Source: Alteromonadaceae bacterium M269
Lineage (GTDB): Bacteria > Pseudomonadota > Gammaproteobacteria > Enterobacterales > Alteromonadaceae
Direction: 5' to 3'
Assembly (NCBI GenBank): GCA_004353515.1
Contig: SMNZ01000008.1
Location: 1 to 46,218 of the forward strand
DNA length: 46,218 nucleotides
Below, piece by piece: positions 9,257 through 17,531 of the stretch; position 1 is the first letter of the stretch, and each line of letters opens with the position of its first letter. A program made the position numbers and the translations under genes. The notes under the pieces were generated by a model that had not been told where the DNA came from, ran no database searches, and worked only from the letters and a program-made list of their open reading frames with translations.

Positions 9257-9559
9257 TGATTAATGTCGCTTGGTAGAGATATTCACAGTATACCCACGAG
9301 TTTCCTATTCAGAGCAAGTTAATGATGCTAAAAAGTCGGTAAAATTAGTGGTATGATCTGTTTATATTCCATCAATTCAGATGGTACTGGGCATTCTTTC
9401 ATTGACCTGTCTTGAATTGAAATGCCCCAAAATTCTAAACCATATACTTCGAGGTGGTTTGGGTATTAGTATGAGAGCGCGCTGAGTCTCGCTCTGTTGA
9501 AGAAATTAATTAGCGTTGCAACGGTCCTTGTAACTCTATAAGTAAACACCAAAGAAAAT
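9257..9559. other. Divergent intergenic region with two hairpins
   Basis: About 300 bases between leftward pyrC and the rightward acyltransferase; they should contain both promoters. An inverted repeat GGGCATT (9389-9395) / AATGCCC (9420-9426), and a smaller stem AGAGCG / CGCTCT at 9474-9495, would lie in the untranslated leader of the acyltransferase. I see no terminator and no convincing small gene. Confidence 0.4.
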
Positions 9560-11317
9560 ATGTCTGCATATAAGCCTATTACTCTTGCCAATATAATGCC
9601 GCCTGAAAAAACAACTGGCATTATGAAGTTTGTGATTAAGTTCCTGGATTTCTTTCTAGGTATTAAAAAACTGAATGCCATTTATACAGAAAATGATATG
9701 TCAGGTTTGCCTAAGGATGAATTTGCCGAAAAGCTACTTCTCAAAGCACTAAACCTGAATATCAACGGTATTGACGAACTACAAGCTAAAATACCCAAAA
9801 CAGGGCCTGTGATGATCTCTGCTAACCACCCTTTCGGTGGTATAGAAGGGGTTATTTTGGCACTATATATCAGCCGCGTAAGACCAGACCTCAAAGTTCT
9901 GGTGAACGAAGGTTTAAGAATCTTTCCTGAACTTAAAGATTATTTCATCTTCACTAACCCATTATCTGAACGTAACCCTAAGAATGGGCCGTCACTACGT
10001 CACTGTAAAAAGCATCTGCAATCAGGTGGCGCATTACTTATTTTCCCTGCAGGTCGAGTTTCTTACTACCAGCCAGAAAAAGGGCGTATTAGCGAGCACG
10101 AATGGAACCGTGTAGTTGGCCGATTGATTCAATCTTGCGATGCAACTTACCTTCCAGTTTTCATCGAAGGTACTAACAGTAAGCTGTTCTATAACTTAGG
10201 GCGCATTTACTATCGCTTACGTATGTTGCGTTTAGCTCACGAGTTATCCAACAAAAAAGGCGCGACTGTCAACCTATACACAGGTAACCCTGTACCTGCC
10301 AAAATGTTAGGTAAAACAAAGAGTGATCGTGAAGTGACTGACTTGTGTAAGGCTCTGAGCTACGCACAGGATCCTATAAGTCGACAGGAATGGGCGCCAG
10401 ACCCAGTGACTCACTTGAAGCCTTTAGCAGAAGAAATTCCAGCCAGTGAAATATTGGAAGAAGTTGCGAACTTACCCGAAGAGAATCACCTATTAGATTA
10501 TCGTGAGTACGCCGTTTACTACGGATTCCAAAAAGATCTCCCTAAAACATTACACGAGATAGCTCGCCAGCGTGAAATTACCTTCAGAGATCACAATGAA
10601 GGCAGTGGTGAGCCTATTGATACAGACCACTTCGATGCGACCTACACGCACTTATTCGCTATCCAGAAAGAGACTGGTAAGCTTGTTGGTGCATACCGAA
10701 TGGGACAAACAGACCTACTGTTGAAAGACGGTGATTTGAGTCAACTTTACCTTTCTAAGATGTTTAAGTTTGGCCCTGATTTCGTAAATCAAAAACAGCC
10801 TTGCTTAGAAATGGGACGGTCGTTCATCGTCAAAGAGTACCAAGGTAGCTTCCACGGATTATTTATGCTTTGGCGCGGCATTAGTACTTTTATGTGCAGA
10901 AACCCTCGTTATAGAGTGCTATATGGCACGGTCTCTATCAGCAAACTTTATGATATGCGCAGTGCAGCATTTGTTAGAGAAGCCTTAGTAACGCCAACAA
11001 ACGATGTTAAACCTGTAGCTGAAATGGATACGCCTCTACATCCAGAGTTGCAGGATTATCAAAAAGCTTACTCTCTTAGAGATGACATTACTCCCATGCT
11101 AACGAGCGTTGAGCAAGACGGTAAGGATATCCCTGTGCTGCTTAAGCACTATATGAAGCTTGAAGCTAAGTTCCATTGTTTGGGTATTGATAAAAGCTTT
11201 AATGACACACCAGGTTTGTTACTGAGTGTTGATCTACCTAAGGCACCTGCTAAACAACTCAAACTTTATTTGGGTGATGGACGTGACGAATACTTGGCTT
11301 ACGACGCTGAAGCTTAG
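9560..11317 (+). CDS. Two-domain acyltransferase, OlsF-like (ornithine lipid type)
   Basis: 585 residues with two acyltransferase halves. The N-terminal half (about 60-270) is a PlsC/hemolysin-type O-acyltransferase: ISANHPFGGIEG at 87-97 is the catalytic His motif and IFPAGRVS at 161-168 the second block. The C-terminal half (about 300-560) looks like the GNAT-type N-acyltransferase of the OlsB/'putative hemolysin' family (LVGAYRMGQ, EMGRSFI, LYGTVSISKLYD). In Serratia OlsF the same domain order makes ornithine lipid in one polypeptide, and the length agrees. The acidic residue of the His motif is Glu rather than the Asp of many relatives. The amine acceptor cannot be read from sequence, so a glutamine or lysine lipid is possible. 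The ribosome binding site is weak. Confidence 0.82.
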   Translation: MSAYKPITLANIMPPEKTTGIMKFVIKFLDFFLGIKKLNAIYTENDMSGLPKDEFAEKLLLKALNLNINGIDELQAKIPKTGPVMISANHPFGGIEGVILALYISRVRPDLKVLVNEGLRIFPELKDYFIFTNPLSERNPKNGPSLRHCKKHLQSGGALLIFPAGRVSYYQPEKGRISEHEWNRVVGRLIQSCDATYLPVFIEGTNSKLFYNLGRIYYRLRMLRLAHELSNKKGATVNLYTGNPVPAKMLGKTKSDREVTDLCKALSYAQDPISRQEWAPDPVTHLKPLAEEIPASEILEEVANLPEENHLLDYREYAVYYGFQKDLPKTLHEIARQREITFRDHNEGSGEPIDTDHFDATYTHLFAIQKETGKLVGAYRMGQTDLLLKDGDLSQLYLSKMFKFGPDFVNQKQPCLEMGRSFIVKEYQGSFHGLFMLWRGISTFMCRNPRYRVLYGTVSISKLYDMRSAAFVREALVTPTNDVKPVAEMDTPLHPELQDYQKAYSLRDDITPMLTSVEQDGKDIPVLLKHYMKLEAKFHCLGIDKSFNDTPGLLLSVDLPKAPAKQLKLYLGDGRDEYLAYDAEA

Positions 11318-11344
11318 GATGTCACTCACAGTATAAAACCTTAT

Positions 11345-11373
11345 ACAAGGCGCCCAATATAAAGGCGCCTTGT
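11345..11373 (+). terminator. Terminator of the acyltransferase gene
   Basis: Ten-base stem ACAAGGCGCC (11345-11354) / GGCGCCTTGT (11364-11373) with a nine-base loop, 28 bases after the stop codon. The T tract is weak (TCATTTC), but the position and stem are convincing. Confidence 0.75.
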
Positions 11374-11584
11374 TCATTTCTGAACCAGCATTTTATCTAG
11401 TACGTAACTCATCCAATACAACCCGACCCAAAATTGATAAGACGAATGACCGATTTATTCAGATGAAAGTGTTGACTTCGAATTGTGATAGTATAACATA
11501 ACAATTGATTCATTAGGGAGTTCAGCGACAGTTGTTTCGACCTATGCATTTAAGTTTCATTGTACTTGCCTTTGTTGGCAGTTT

Positions 11585-11615
11585 GCTCCTACAGCGTTTG
11601 TTGTAGGAGCTTTTT
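11585..11615 (+). repeat. REP-like hairpin that could also terminate
   Basis: GCTCCTACA (11585-11593) and TGTAGGAGC (11602-11610) form a perfect nine-base stem followed by five Ts. The arm TGTAGGAGC is the same core found at 521-582 and 29556-29583, so I list it as a repeat. With the T tract it would also work as a terminator, although no gene precedes it directly. The gap 11374-11700 around it holds nothing else I can support. Confidence 0.6.
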
Positions 11616-11718
11616 ATTATGAGGCAATCGCTCCTCTTTCTTACTTCACTCAGCATCTCAAATTCTTGACCCACTTAACTGTCTATCCTATGCTAAGTAA
11701 GCATTCAGAATGCAACCG

Positions 11719-11825
11719 GTCCGCGGAAAGGGCAGTGCCCACCTGATAAACAAACACCTTATTTGTTTAACCCTTTTTACCTACCTCAGATGCGGACAGA
11801 GGATTAACTAGGTGAGGAGGTCATA
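11719..11825 (+). promoter_or_regulatory. Structured leader of the ankyrin gene, possible cis-regulatory RNA
   Basis: Nested inverted repeats fill the 107 bases before the start codon. GTCCGC (11719-11724) can pair with GCGGAC (11792-11797). Inside this, AAAGGG (11727-11732) pairs with CCCTTT (11771-11776), and TAAACAAA (11747-11754) with TTTGTTTA (11762-11769). An alternative hairpin GGGC-AGT-GCCC sits at 11730-11740. ACCTACCTCA (11779-11788) can pair, with one bulge, with the ribosome binding region TGAGGAGGT (11813-11821). The layout would allow the leader to mask or free the start site. It matches no riboswitch class I know. Confidence 0.4.
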
Positions 11826-13064
11826 ATGTCTCAATCCCTTTTATTTTATCACCATGTCGATTTCTCTCAGATTAAAAAGCGTGCACGGGAGCTATTAAAA
11901 GCCTTTCGTGCAGGTGAAAAAGAAGCACTTACGCTTTTCGCTAAGCATCACCCCGCATTGAGTCCAAACGAAGCTAAACTTGCCGATGCACAATTCGCAC
12001 TTGCAAGAGACTTCGACTACCCAAGCTGGCCACGTTTTAAAATAGCCGCCGAGCTTGTTAATGCCATCAGAACAGATAATGCTGAGCAAGTTATCTCACT
12101 TATCCGCAAGCATCCCAAGTTATTGTCAGAAAATGTGTTTGGACAAAGATCTAATTGGGGTCCACCACTCGCTGTAGCAGCGCAATTAGATACTCCTAAG
12201 GTTTTTAAAGTTTTAGTCTCACTAGAAGGTCAAAATATAGATTTCGCCTTTAGCCGTGCCGTCTTACAAGGTAATGTTGCTCAAGCTCGTCAACTCTTTG
12301 AAAAAGGCGCAAAACCCGAAAAGGGTGAAATCATGGGCCCATGTGAATCACTTAATCCAGAAGGAATGCGCTTTCTTATGCAATGCGGCGCTGAGTTTGA
12401 AGATGACAGTGGCAATTCCCTAGCCCCCATCGCGCTGCTACTGGAGGGATATCATCGTTTTCCCAAAGGAAAGCATCAATGCTTAGAATACTGTGTAGAA
12501 ATAGGGAAAGAGCTTCCAGACACACCAATGATGGCCTTTCATAGAGGTCGCATCGATCTGCTAGAAAAGCACCTCACCCAAAATCCAAAGCTGCTCAATA
12601 AACGATTTAGTTATCACGATATTTACCCATTGGAACTAGGCTGTCACGAAGACAAAAGCTTGGGTTTACATGGAACACCATTGGAAGGAACAACATTACT
12701 GCATATGGCAATGGACTTTGATGAAGTAGAAATTGCTCATTGGTTGTTAGAAAAAGAAGCAGATGTAAATGCCCTAGCCGAAAGTCACGCAGAAGGTTTT
12801 GGGGGACACACGCCACTGTTCAATATTGTTGTATCACAAAGCTACCTCAGTGGGCGCCAGGGTGACGGGAAATTGGCTCAACTTCTTTTGCAGCATGGCG
12901 CAAACTCAAAGATTCGAGCATCCATACAAAAAGGAATACGCTTTATTGCGGATGAAACTGTGTACCAATACTCCAACCTCACCGCTCTAGAGTATGGTCA
13001 CGCTTTTCGTCACAAGCGCTGGGTTAGCCAACCGGCATTATCCTTACTAGAGAAATCAGGCTAA
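11826..13064 (+). CDS. Ankyrin-repeat protein
   Basis: 412 residues, cytosolic by appearance. Ankyrin-like helices start near residue 85 (AEQVISLIRKHPKLLSENV, then PPLAVAAQLDTPKVFKVLV). They are clearest near 285-340, with EGTTLLHMAMDFDEVEIAHW, LLEKEADVNALAE and a third unit GHTPLFNIVV...LAQLLLQHGANSK. The N-terminal 80 residues include a short helical segment (DFDYPSWPRFK) often seen in front of such repeats. Ankyrin arrays bind other proteins; the partner is unknown. GAGGAGGT seven bases upstream gives a very strong start, but the leader may mask it. The gene is monocistronic and unrelated in position to the toxin-linked ankyrin gene at 36422-37156. Confidence 0.88.
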   Translation: MSQSLLFYHHVDFSQIKKRARELLKAFRAGEKEALTLFAKHHPALSPNEAKLADAQFALARDFDYPSWPRFKIAAELVNAIRTDNAEQVISLIRKHPKLLSENVFGQRSNWGPPLAVAAQLDTPKVFKVLVSLEGQNIDFAFSRAVLQGNVAQARQLFEKGAKPEKGEIMGPCESLNPEGMRFLMQCGAEFEDDSGNSLAPIALLLEGYHRFPKGKHQCLEYCVEIGKELPDTPMMAFHRGRIDLLEKHLTQNPKLLNKRFSYHDIYPLELGCHEDKSLGLHGTPLEGTTLLHMAMDFDEVEIAHWLLEKEADVNALAESHAEGFGGHTPLFNIVVSQSYLSGRQGDGKLAQLLLQHGANSKIRASIQKGIRFIADETVYQYSNLTALEYGHAFRHKRWVSQPALSLLEKSG

Positions 13065-13086
13065 CGACTTCTGCCCAATTCGAAGC

Positions 13087-13118
13087 AGCAATGGTCGTTT
13101 CGAACATCGACCATTGCT
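13087..13118. terminator. Hairpin between convergent genes
   Basis: An 11-base perfect stem AGCAATGGTCG (13087-13097) / CGACCATTGCT (13108-13118) with a ten-base loop. It lies between the stops of the ankyrin gene and the ABC exporter. No good T tract follows on either strand, so termination is inferred from position. Confidence 0.55.
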
Positions 13119-13139
13119 AAATTCAGCTTATGATTCGCA

Positions 13140-14888
13140 TTAACTGACCAGTTGCAATTCCGCAAACTCTCGATATAAATCGTTGCTTTCAACGAGCTCA
13201 TGATGCTTACCAATTGCAACGATACGACCTTTATCCATCACCACAATCCGGTCAGCATTAACAACGGTAGACAGTCGATGGGCGATGATCAAAGTCGTTT
13301 TATCTTTCATGAGTTCATCAAGTGCCAGCTTAACCTGTTGCTCACTGCTAGCATCCAAGGCACTGGTTGCTTCATCCAACAGCAAAACAGGCCGGTCAGC
13401 TAATAAAGCTCTGGCAATAGCAATACGTTGCTTTTGCCCGCCAGATAAACGCATGCCCCTTTCTCCTAAATCCGTTTGATAAGCATCTGGGAGCTCAGAG
13501 ATAAACTCATGCGCTTTCGCCGCTTTTGCCGCTTCAATAACGTCAGCTTCTGATGCATCAGGACGACCGTATCGAATATTATCCAGTGCAGACATAGCAA
13601 AAATAACGGATTCTTGAGGAACAAGAGCGAACTGCTGACGCAGAGTCTCTGGAGCTAGAGTTCGTGTATCAATGCTGTCCAACAGGATGTTTCCTTTATT
13701 CCAATCATAAAAGCGTAACAGCAATTGAAACAAACTCGACTTCCCAGCTCCACTTGGCCCAACGAGAGCCACACGTTCGCCAGCCTGGATATTCAAATTA
13801 ATATCTGACAAAACTGTCAACGCTGGTTCAGTTGGATAAGCAAAGTTCACAGACTGAAGCGCCAACTCCCCTTTAACTTTTTCTGGCAAGGATGAAACAT
13901 CTTTTGGTGCTTCAATCATGGGCTTGGTATTAAGCAGCTCTAAGAGCCTTTCACTGGCACCTGCTGCTTTTTGCACTTCACCAATCACCTCACTAATAGT
14001 GGCAACGCTACCACCAGCCATAACCGCATAGAACATAAAGGCTGTTAGCTCACCGGCAGATACTCCTCCACTAATAACCTCTTTAGCCCCAAGCCAAAAA
14101 ACGATTGTGATAGCAACAACGCTCACCGCCATAATGATCGCCATCATTAACGCGCGAGAATGGATACGCTTAGAGGCCGCATACATCACTTCTTCTATCC
14201 GGCTGTCAAAGCTAACACGGTCTTTTTGTTCATGAGTGTAGGCTTGAACAGTGTGAATTTCATGCAAGCTTTCATCGACGTATGCCCCCATATCAGCCAC
14301 TTTATCCTGGCTCTGGCGGGTAAATCGCCTAACACGAGCACCTAAAATACGAACAGGTACAAGTACGACAGGTACAGCAAGCATCACATAAAGTGTTAGT
14401 AATGGACTAGTAATGAACATTAAAACTAAGGCACCGATAAAACTGATCCCCGATCTTAAGGCCATAGACAATCCCATCCCAACAACGCTCTGAAGAACGG
14501 TGGTGTCACTAGTAAAACGAGAGATAACCTCCCCTGTCTTAACCTCTGAAAAGAATTCTGGCGATAACGATAGCAAGTGTGAGTAAACTTCCTTTCGAAT
14601 ATCTGCACTAACACGCTCGCCTAGCCATATCATCCAGTAGAAACGAACATATGCCGCTATGCTACCAATGAGCGCTATCGCCAAGACAATAACAATAGTC
14701 TGGTTGAGTGTATCTGCGTTACTAGTAACAAAGCCCTCATCGACAACCACCCGCACACCTTGCCCCAAGGCTAACCAAGCAGCAGCGCCTATAATTAATG
14801 CGGAAATAGCAATAGCAACTTTAGACTTATAGGGTTTCAGTTTGCCAAAAATCCACTGCATCACAGTGGTTGTATTCATCTTATCCAC
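13140..14888 (-). CDS. ABC exporter, fused membrane and ATPase domains (MsbA/BmrA-like)
   Basis: 582 residues, typical of homodimeric ABCB exporters. Six membrane segments lie between about 22 and 300 (the first two at 22-45 and 64-85). Walker A is GPSGAGKSS (377-385), the signature LSGGQ (481-485), Walker B LLLDE (502-506) and the H-loop AHRLST. All catalytic residues are intact. The length matches MsbA, but the window holds no lpxK or other lipid A gene, so a lipid or drug exporter of unknown substrate is the honest call. The start is GTG at 14888: AGGAG lies five bases before it, while the in-frame ATG nine bases on would be too far away. It is monocistronic. Confidence 0.93.
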   Translation of the reverse strand: MDKMNTTTVMQWIFGKLKPYKSKVAIAISALIIGAAAWLALGQGVRVVVDEGFVTSNADTLNQTIVIVLAIALIGSIAAYVRFYWMIWLGERVSADIRKEVYSHLLSLSPEFFSEVKTGEVISRFTSDTTVLQSVVGMGLSMALRSGISFIGALVLMFITSPLLTLYVMLAVPVVLVPVRILGARVRRFTRQSQDKVADMGAYVDESLHEIHTVQAYTHEQKDRVSFDSRIEEVMYAASKRIHSRALMMAIIMAVSVVAITIVFWLGAKEVISGGVSAGELTAFMFYAVMAGGSVATISEVIGEVQKAAGASERLLELLNTKPMIEAPKDVSSLPEKVKGELALQSVNFAYPTEPALTVLSDINLNIQAGERVALVGPSGAGKSSLFQLLLRFYDWNKGNILLDSIDTRTLAPETLRQQFALVPQESVIFAMSALDNIRYGRPDASEADVIEAAKAAKAHEFISELPDAYQTDLGERGMRLSGGQKQRIAIARALLADRPVLLLDEATSALDASSEQQVKLALDELMKDKTTLIIAHRLSTVVNADRIVVMDKGRIVAIGKHHELVESNDLYREFAELQLVS

Positions 14889-15020
14889 TAAAACTCCTAA
14901 TACTGAAATGAGCTGTAAAGATTATAAATGCATAAGATGGGGGCATCGAACATTAATAACAATACGCAGTCATGTATACTGAATCTCGCTTTTGTAACAA
15001 TATTTTATTGACCTAAATTC

Positions 15021-15890
15021 GTGCAAACCCAGATATTCAAAACCACCTTATACACCCTCTTTGCTTTGATTGCTTTTGCTGGTAATTCGGTTCTGTGTCG
15101 GCTCGCGCTGGCGCCAGAAGACGGCAATACACAAGTAATTGATGCAGCAAGCTTCACTATCATTCGCTTACTAGCAGGTATATTCACGCTTGCGATCATC
15201 TTATCGTTTAATCGTAAGAAGGCATCTAGCAAAGGGAGTTGGACTGGAGCTTTTGCGTTATTCGCATACGCCGCCGGATTCTCCTACGCTTATATTACTT
15301 TGGATACGGGAACAGGAGCGCTCGTTTTATTTGGCTCAGTACAACTGACGTTAATTGGCATTAATTTGGCGAAGGGGGGCCGATTAGCAATGACAGAATG
15401 GTCAGGCTTACTCATTGCTTTTGTCGGTTTTGTTTACCTTGTGTTACCCAATATCGGCACGCCTTCAATATCTGGATTTATCTTAATGACATTAGCCGGT
15501 TTGGCGTGGGGACTATACACCTACAAAGGTTTGGGTGTCTCTAATCCACTGGCTGAGACTAGTTTTAATTTCTTTAGAACCCTGCCTTTTGTCGCAGTGT
15601 TAACAGCTCTCACCTGGACACATCTTTCTGCATCAACTCAAGGCATACTTCTAGCAGTTGCATCTGGTGCAATCACATCGGCTGTTGGTTACACAATCTG
15701 GTATATGGCATTGAGGCAATTGCACCCGACAATAGCAGCGGTGAGCCAACTTTCTGTTCCTGTCATTGCAGCAATCGGGGGTTTGATATTCGTGAATGAA
15801 CCAATGACTTCTCGACTCATGATATCTACTGCAATGATACTAGGTGGTATAGCCCTGATTGTCTTTTACCGATATAAAGCGGCGAATTAA
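15021..15890 (+). CDS. DMT-superfamily (EamA) transporter
   Basis: 289 residues with about ten membrane segments, arranged as two EamA halves of five (about 8-145 and 150-285). Family marks are the small-residue-rich first helix (LFALIAFAGNSVLCRLAL), the FTIIRLLAG segment and the GALSW-like repeats of the second half (LAGLAWGLYTYKG, VGYTIWYMALR). EamA proteins export or import small metabolites; the substrate is unknown. The start is GTG and has no clear ribosome binding site. The gene is divergent from the ABC exporter (132-base gap, which must hold both promoters) and convergent with the chemoreceptor, only 30 bases away. Confidence 0.9.
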   Translation: MQTQIFKTTLYTLFALIAFAGNSVLCRLALAPEDGNTQVIDAASFTIIRLLAGIFTLAIILSFNRKKASSKGSWTGAFALFAYAAGFSYAYITLDTGTGALVLFGSVQLTLIGINLAKGGRLAMTEWSGLLIAFVGFVYLVLPNIGTPSISGFILMTLAGLAWGLYTYKGLGVSNPLAETSFNFFRTLPFVAVLTALTWTHLSASTQGILLAVASGAITSAVGYTIWYMALRQLHPTIAAVSQLSVPVIAAIGGLIFVNEPMTSRLMISTAMILGGIALIVFYRYKAAN

Positions 15891-15920
15891 TCTTTATTAG
15901 AAAAGAGCCCTTGGTGAGTA

Positions 15921-17522
15921 CTACAACTTAAAGGCAGCGACATTGTCATCAACATGTTTGATGGCATTCAATACGCTATTGCTATTATCCATAAGCTTTA
16001 AACTGCCAACAGCAGTCTCATCTGCAACAGTGATGATTTGGCTCAAGTAGGCATTGACTTGGTTCACTGTATTCTCCTGCCTTTCCGTGTACCCGCTAAC
16101 TTCTTTGTTAATAGATTGGATCTGCTCTACATTGGCTAAAACATCAGTCATTGATTCGGATAAGGTGAGATTCATGGTTCGGCAAACTTCGGCCTCGTCA
16201 CGCCCCACTTCCATCATTGATTTCGCATCCTGAGCCAATGCTTGGATATTAGTAATGGTATCCTGGATAGTGACCGTCGACTCTTGTGTTTTTAATGCTA
16301 AGTTTCGTACTTCTTCCGCAACAACAGAGAAACCTCTTCCGGCTTCTCCTGCACGTGCAGCTTCTATTGCGGCGTTTAGAGACAATAAGTTTGTCTGATT
16401 CGCGATTAACTCAATAACATCAAGCACAGAATTAATTTCAGCACTGGCATTACTCAATTCAAAAATAACATCACTCGCCTTGTTTAATTTATCCGTCAGG
16501 CTTTCCATTCCCTCATTATTTTTCTGAACGAGCCCAACGCCTTCCTTAGTTTCTTCGTAAATGCGATTAGATTGCTGCTGAGCACTGTGGCTGGAGCTAT
16601 TAACCTTTTCCCCTAAAGCAATGACATCTTCAATAGATTGACCGATAAGGCCTATCTCCGCCTTTTGCTTTTCAGTTCCTTGTTGTGTGAATTCTGAAAT
16701 CGAAACAAACTCACCGAGATACTGATGAGATTCTTTAACCGACTTTGCAATCTGCTCAACAGTCACATGCACTTTGGTAATGAAACTGTTTAACTCATTA
16801 GAAAGTTCACCGACTTCATCATTATTTTTAGACTCTAACCGCCGTGTGAGATCTCCATCACCACGAGATAACTCTATTGCTGCCAATCTCAACTCGTTAA
16901 CTGGCTTCAGTATGTTTCGTGTTAGATAAAGCGATGCAAAAGCAGCTCCGGCAGCAAAGATGAGCAAAGTAATAATAGAGCCTATCACTTGCTGGCGAGT
17001 ATCATGTTCTACATCATCAGCGATATGCTCGGCATCGCTTGAAGTCTTTGTTGCAAACTCCGCAAGCATAGACTCAATTTCAAGTCGAACAGTATCAAGC
17101 ACTCGAAGATCCAATAACTGGCTTTGAGAGTCTCCCGACAGATATTTTTCAGTTTCGCTAAACCACTGCGATGCCTTTCCTTCGATGCTTTGACTAAATG
17201 ACTTTGCATCATCAGTTAAACTATTTTCTGAGGCATCTCCTAGCTGCTTATTAAAATCGTTTCTAACCGCTCTAAACTCTTTCAGCGTTTCCATACTTTC
17301 TGAAGGCATGGTCATGGCTAGAACAGACTGCGCAAGGCTTGCTGCCTTGGCAAATGTATTAGATGCATTTTGGCTGCTCGTTACTGCTTTAAGTGGTTGA
17401 TTAAATGCATAAATAGTCTGGTCACCCTGCTTATCTAGCAAGTAAACAAGGTATACACTCAACGCACCAAATACGCCTATCATAACCACGAAACTCGACA
17501 GCAACTTGGCTTTAATTGTCAT
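15921..17522 (-). CDS. Methyl-accepting chemotaxis protein
   Basis: 533 residues in the classic layout: membrane segment 1 (8-29), a small all-helical periplasmic sensor of about 150 residues (four-helix-bundle type), membrane segment 2 (179-200), a HAMP domain (about 201-255) and a long signalling coiled coil. The hairpin tip is unmistakable (NQTNLLSLNAAIEAARAGEA, 375-394, then GRGFSVVAEEVR). No C-terminal tethering pentapeptide is present. The gene starts nine bases after the stop of the di-haem peroxidase gene, so the two form an operon. That hints that the receptor reports on redox or peroxide-related conditions, but the ligand is unknown. Confidence 0.95.
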   Translation of the reverse strand: MTIKAKLLSSFVVMIGVFGALSVYLVYLLDKQGDQTIYAFNQPLKAVTSSQNASNTFAKAASLAQSVLAMTMPSESMETLKEFRAVRNDFNKQLGDASENSLTDDAKSFSQSIEGKASQWFSETEKYLSGDSQSQLLDLRVLDTVRLEIESMLAEFATKTSSDAEHIADDVEHDTRQQVIGSIITLLIFAAGAAFASLYLTRNILKPVNELRLAAIELSRGDGDLTRRLESKNNDEVGELSNELNSFITKVHVTVEQIAKSVKESHQYLGEFVSISEFTQQGTEKQKAEIGLIGQSIEDVIALGEKVNSSSHSAQQQSNRIYEETKEGVGLVQKNNEGMESLTDKLNKASDVIFELSNASAEINSVLDVIELIANQTNLLSLNAAIEAARAGEAGRGFSVVAEEVRNLALKTQESTVTIQDTITNIQALAQDAKSMMEVGRDEAEVCRTMNLTLSESMTDVLANVEQIQSINKEVSGYTERQENTVNQVNAYLSQIITVADETAVGSLKLMDNSNSVLNAIKHVDDNVAAFKL

Positions 17523-17531
17523 GCAATAACC

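Noticed and set aside
11719-11825. TPP riboswitch or hammerhead ribozyme in the ankyrin leader (ACCTGAT, CTGATAA)
   Set aside because: The other conserved TPP blocks are missing and the hammerhead's GAAA core and cleavage triplet are absent; only the hairpin pattern can be supported.
13140-14888. MsbA proper (lipid A flippase)
   Set aside because: Length and motifs fit, but lpxK does not follow and ABCB exporters of this length are too alike to name the substrate.
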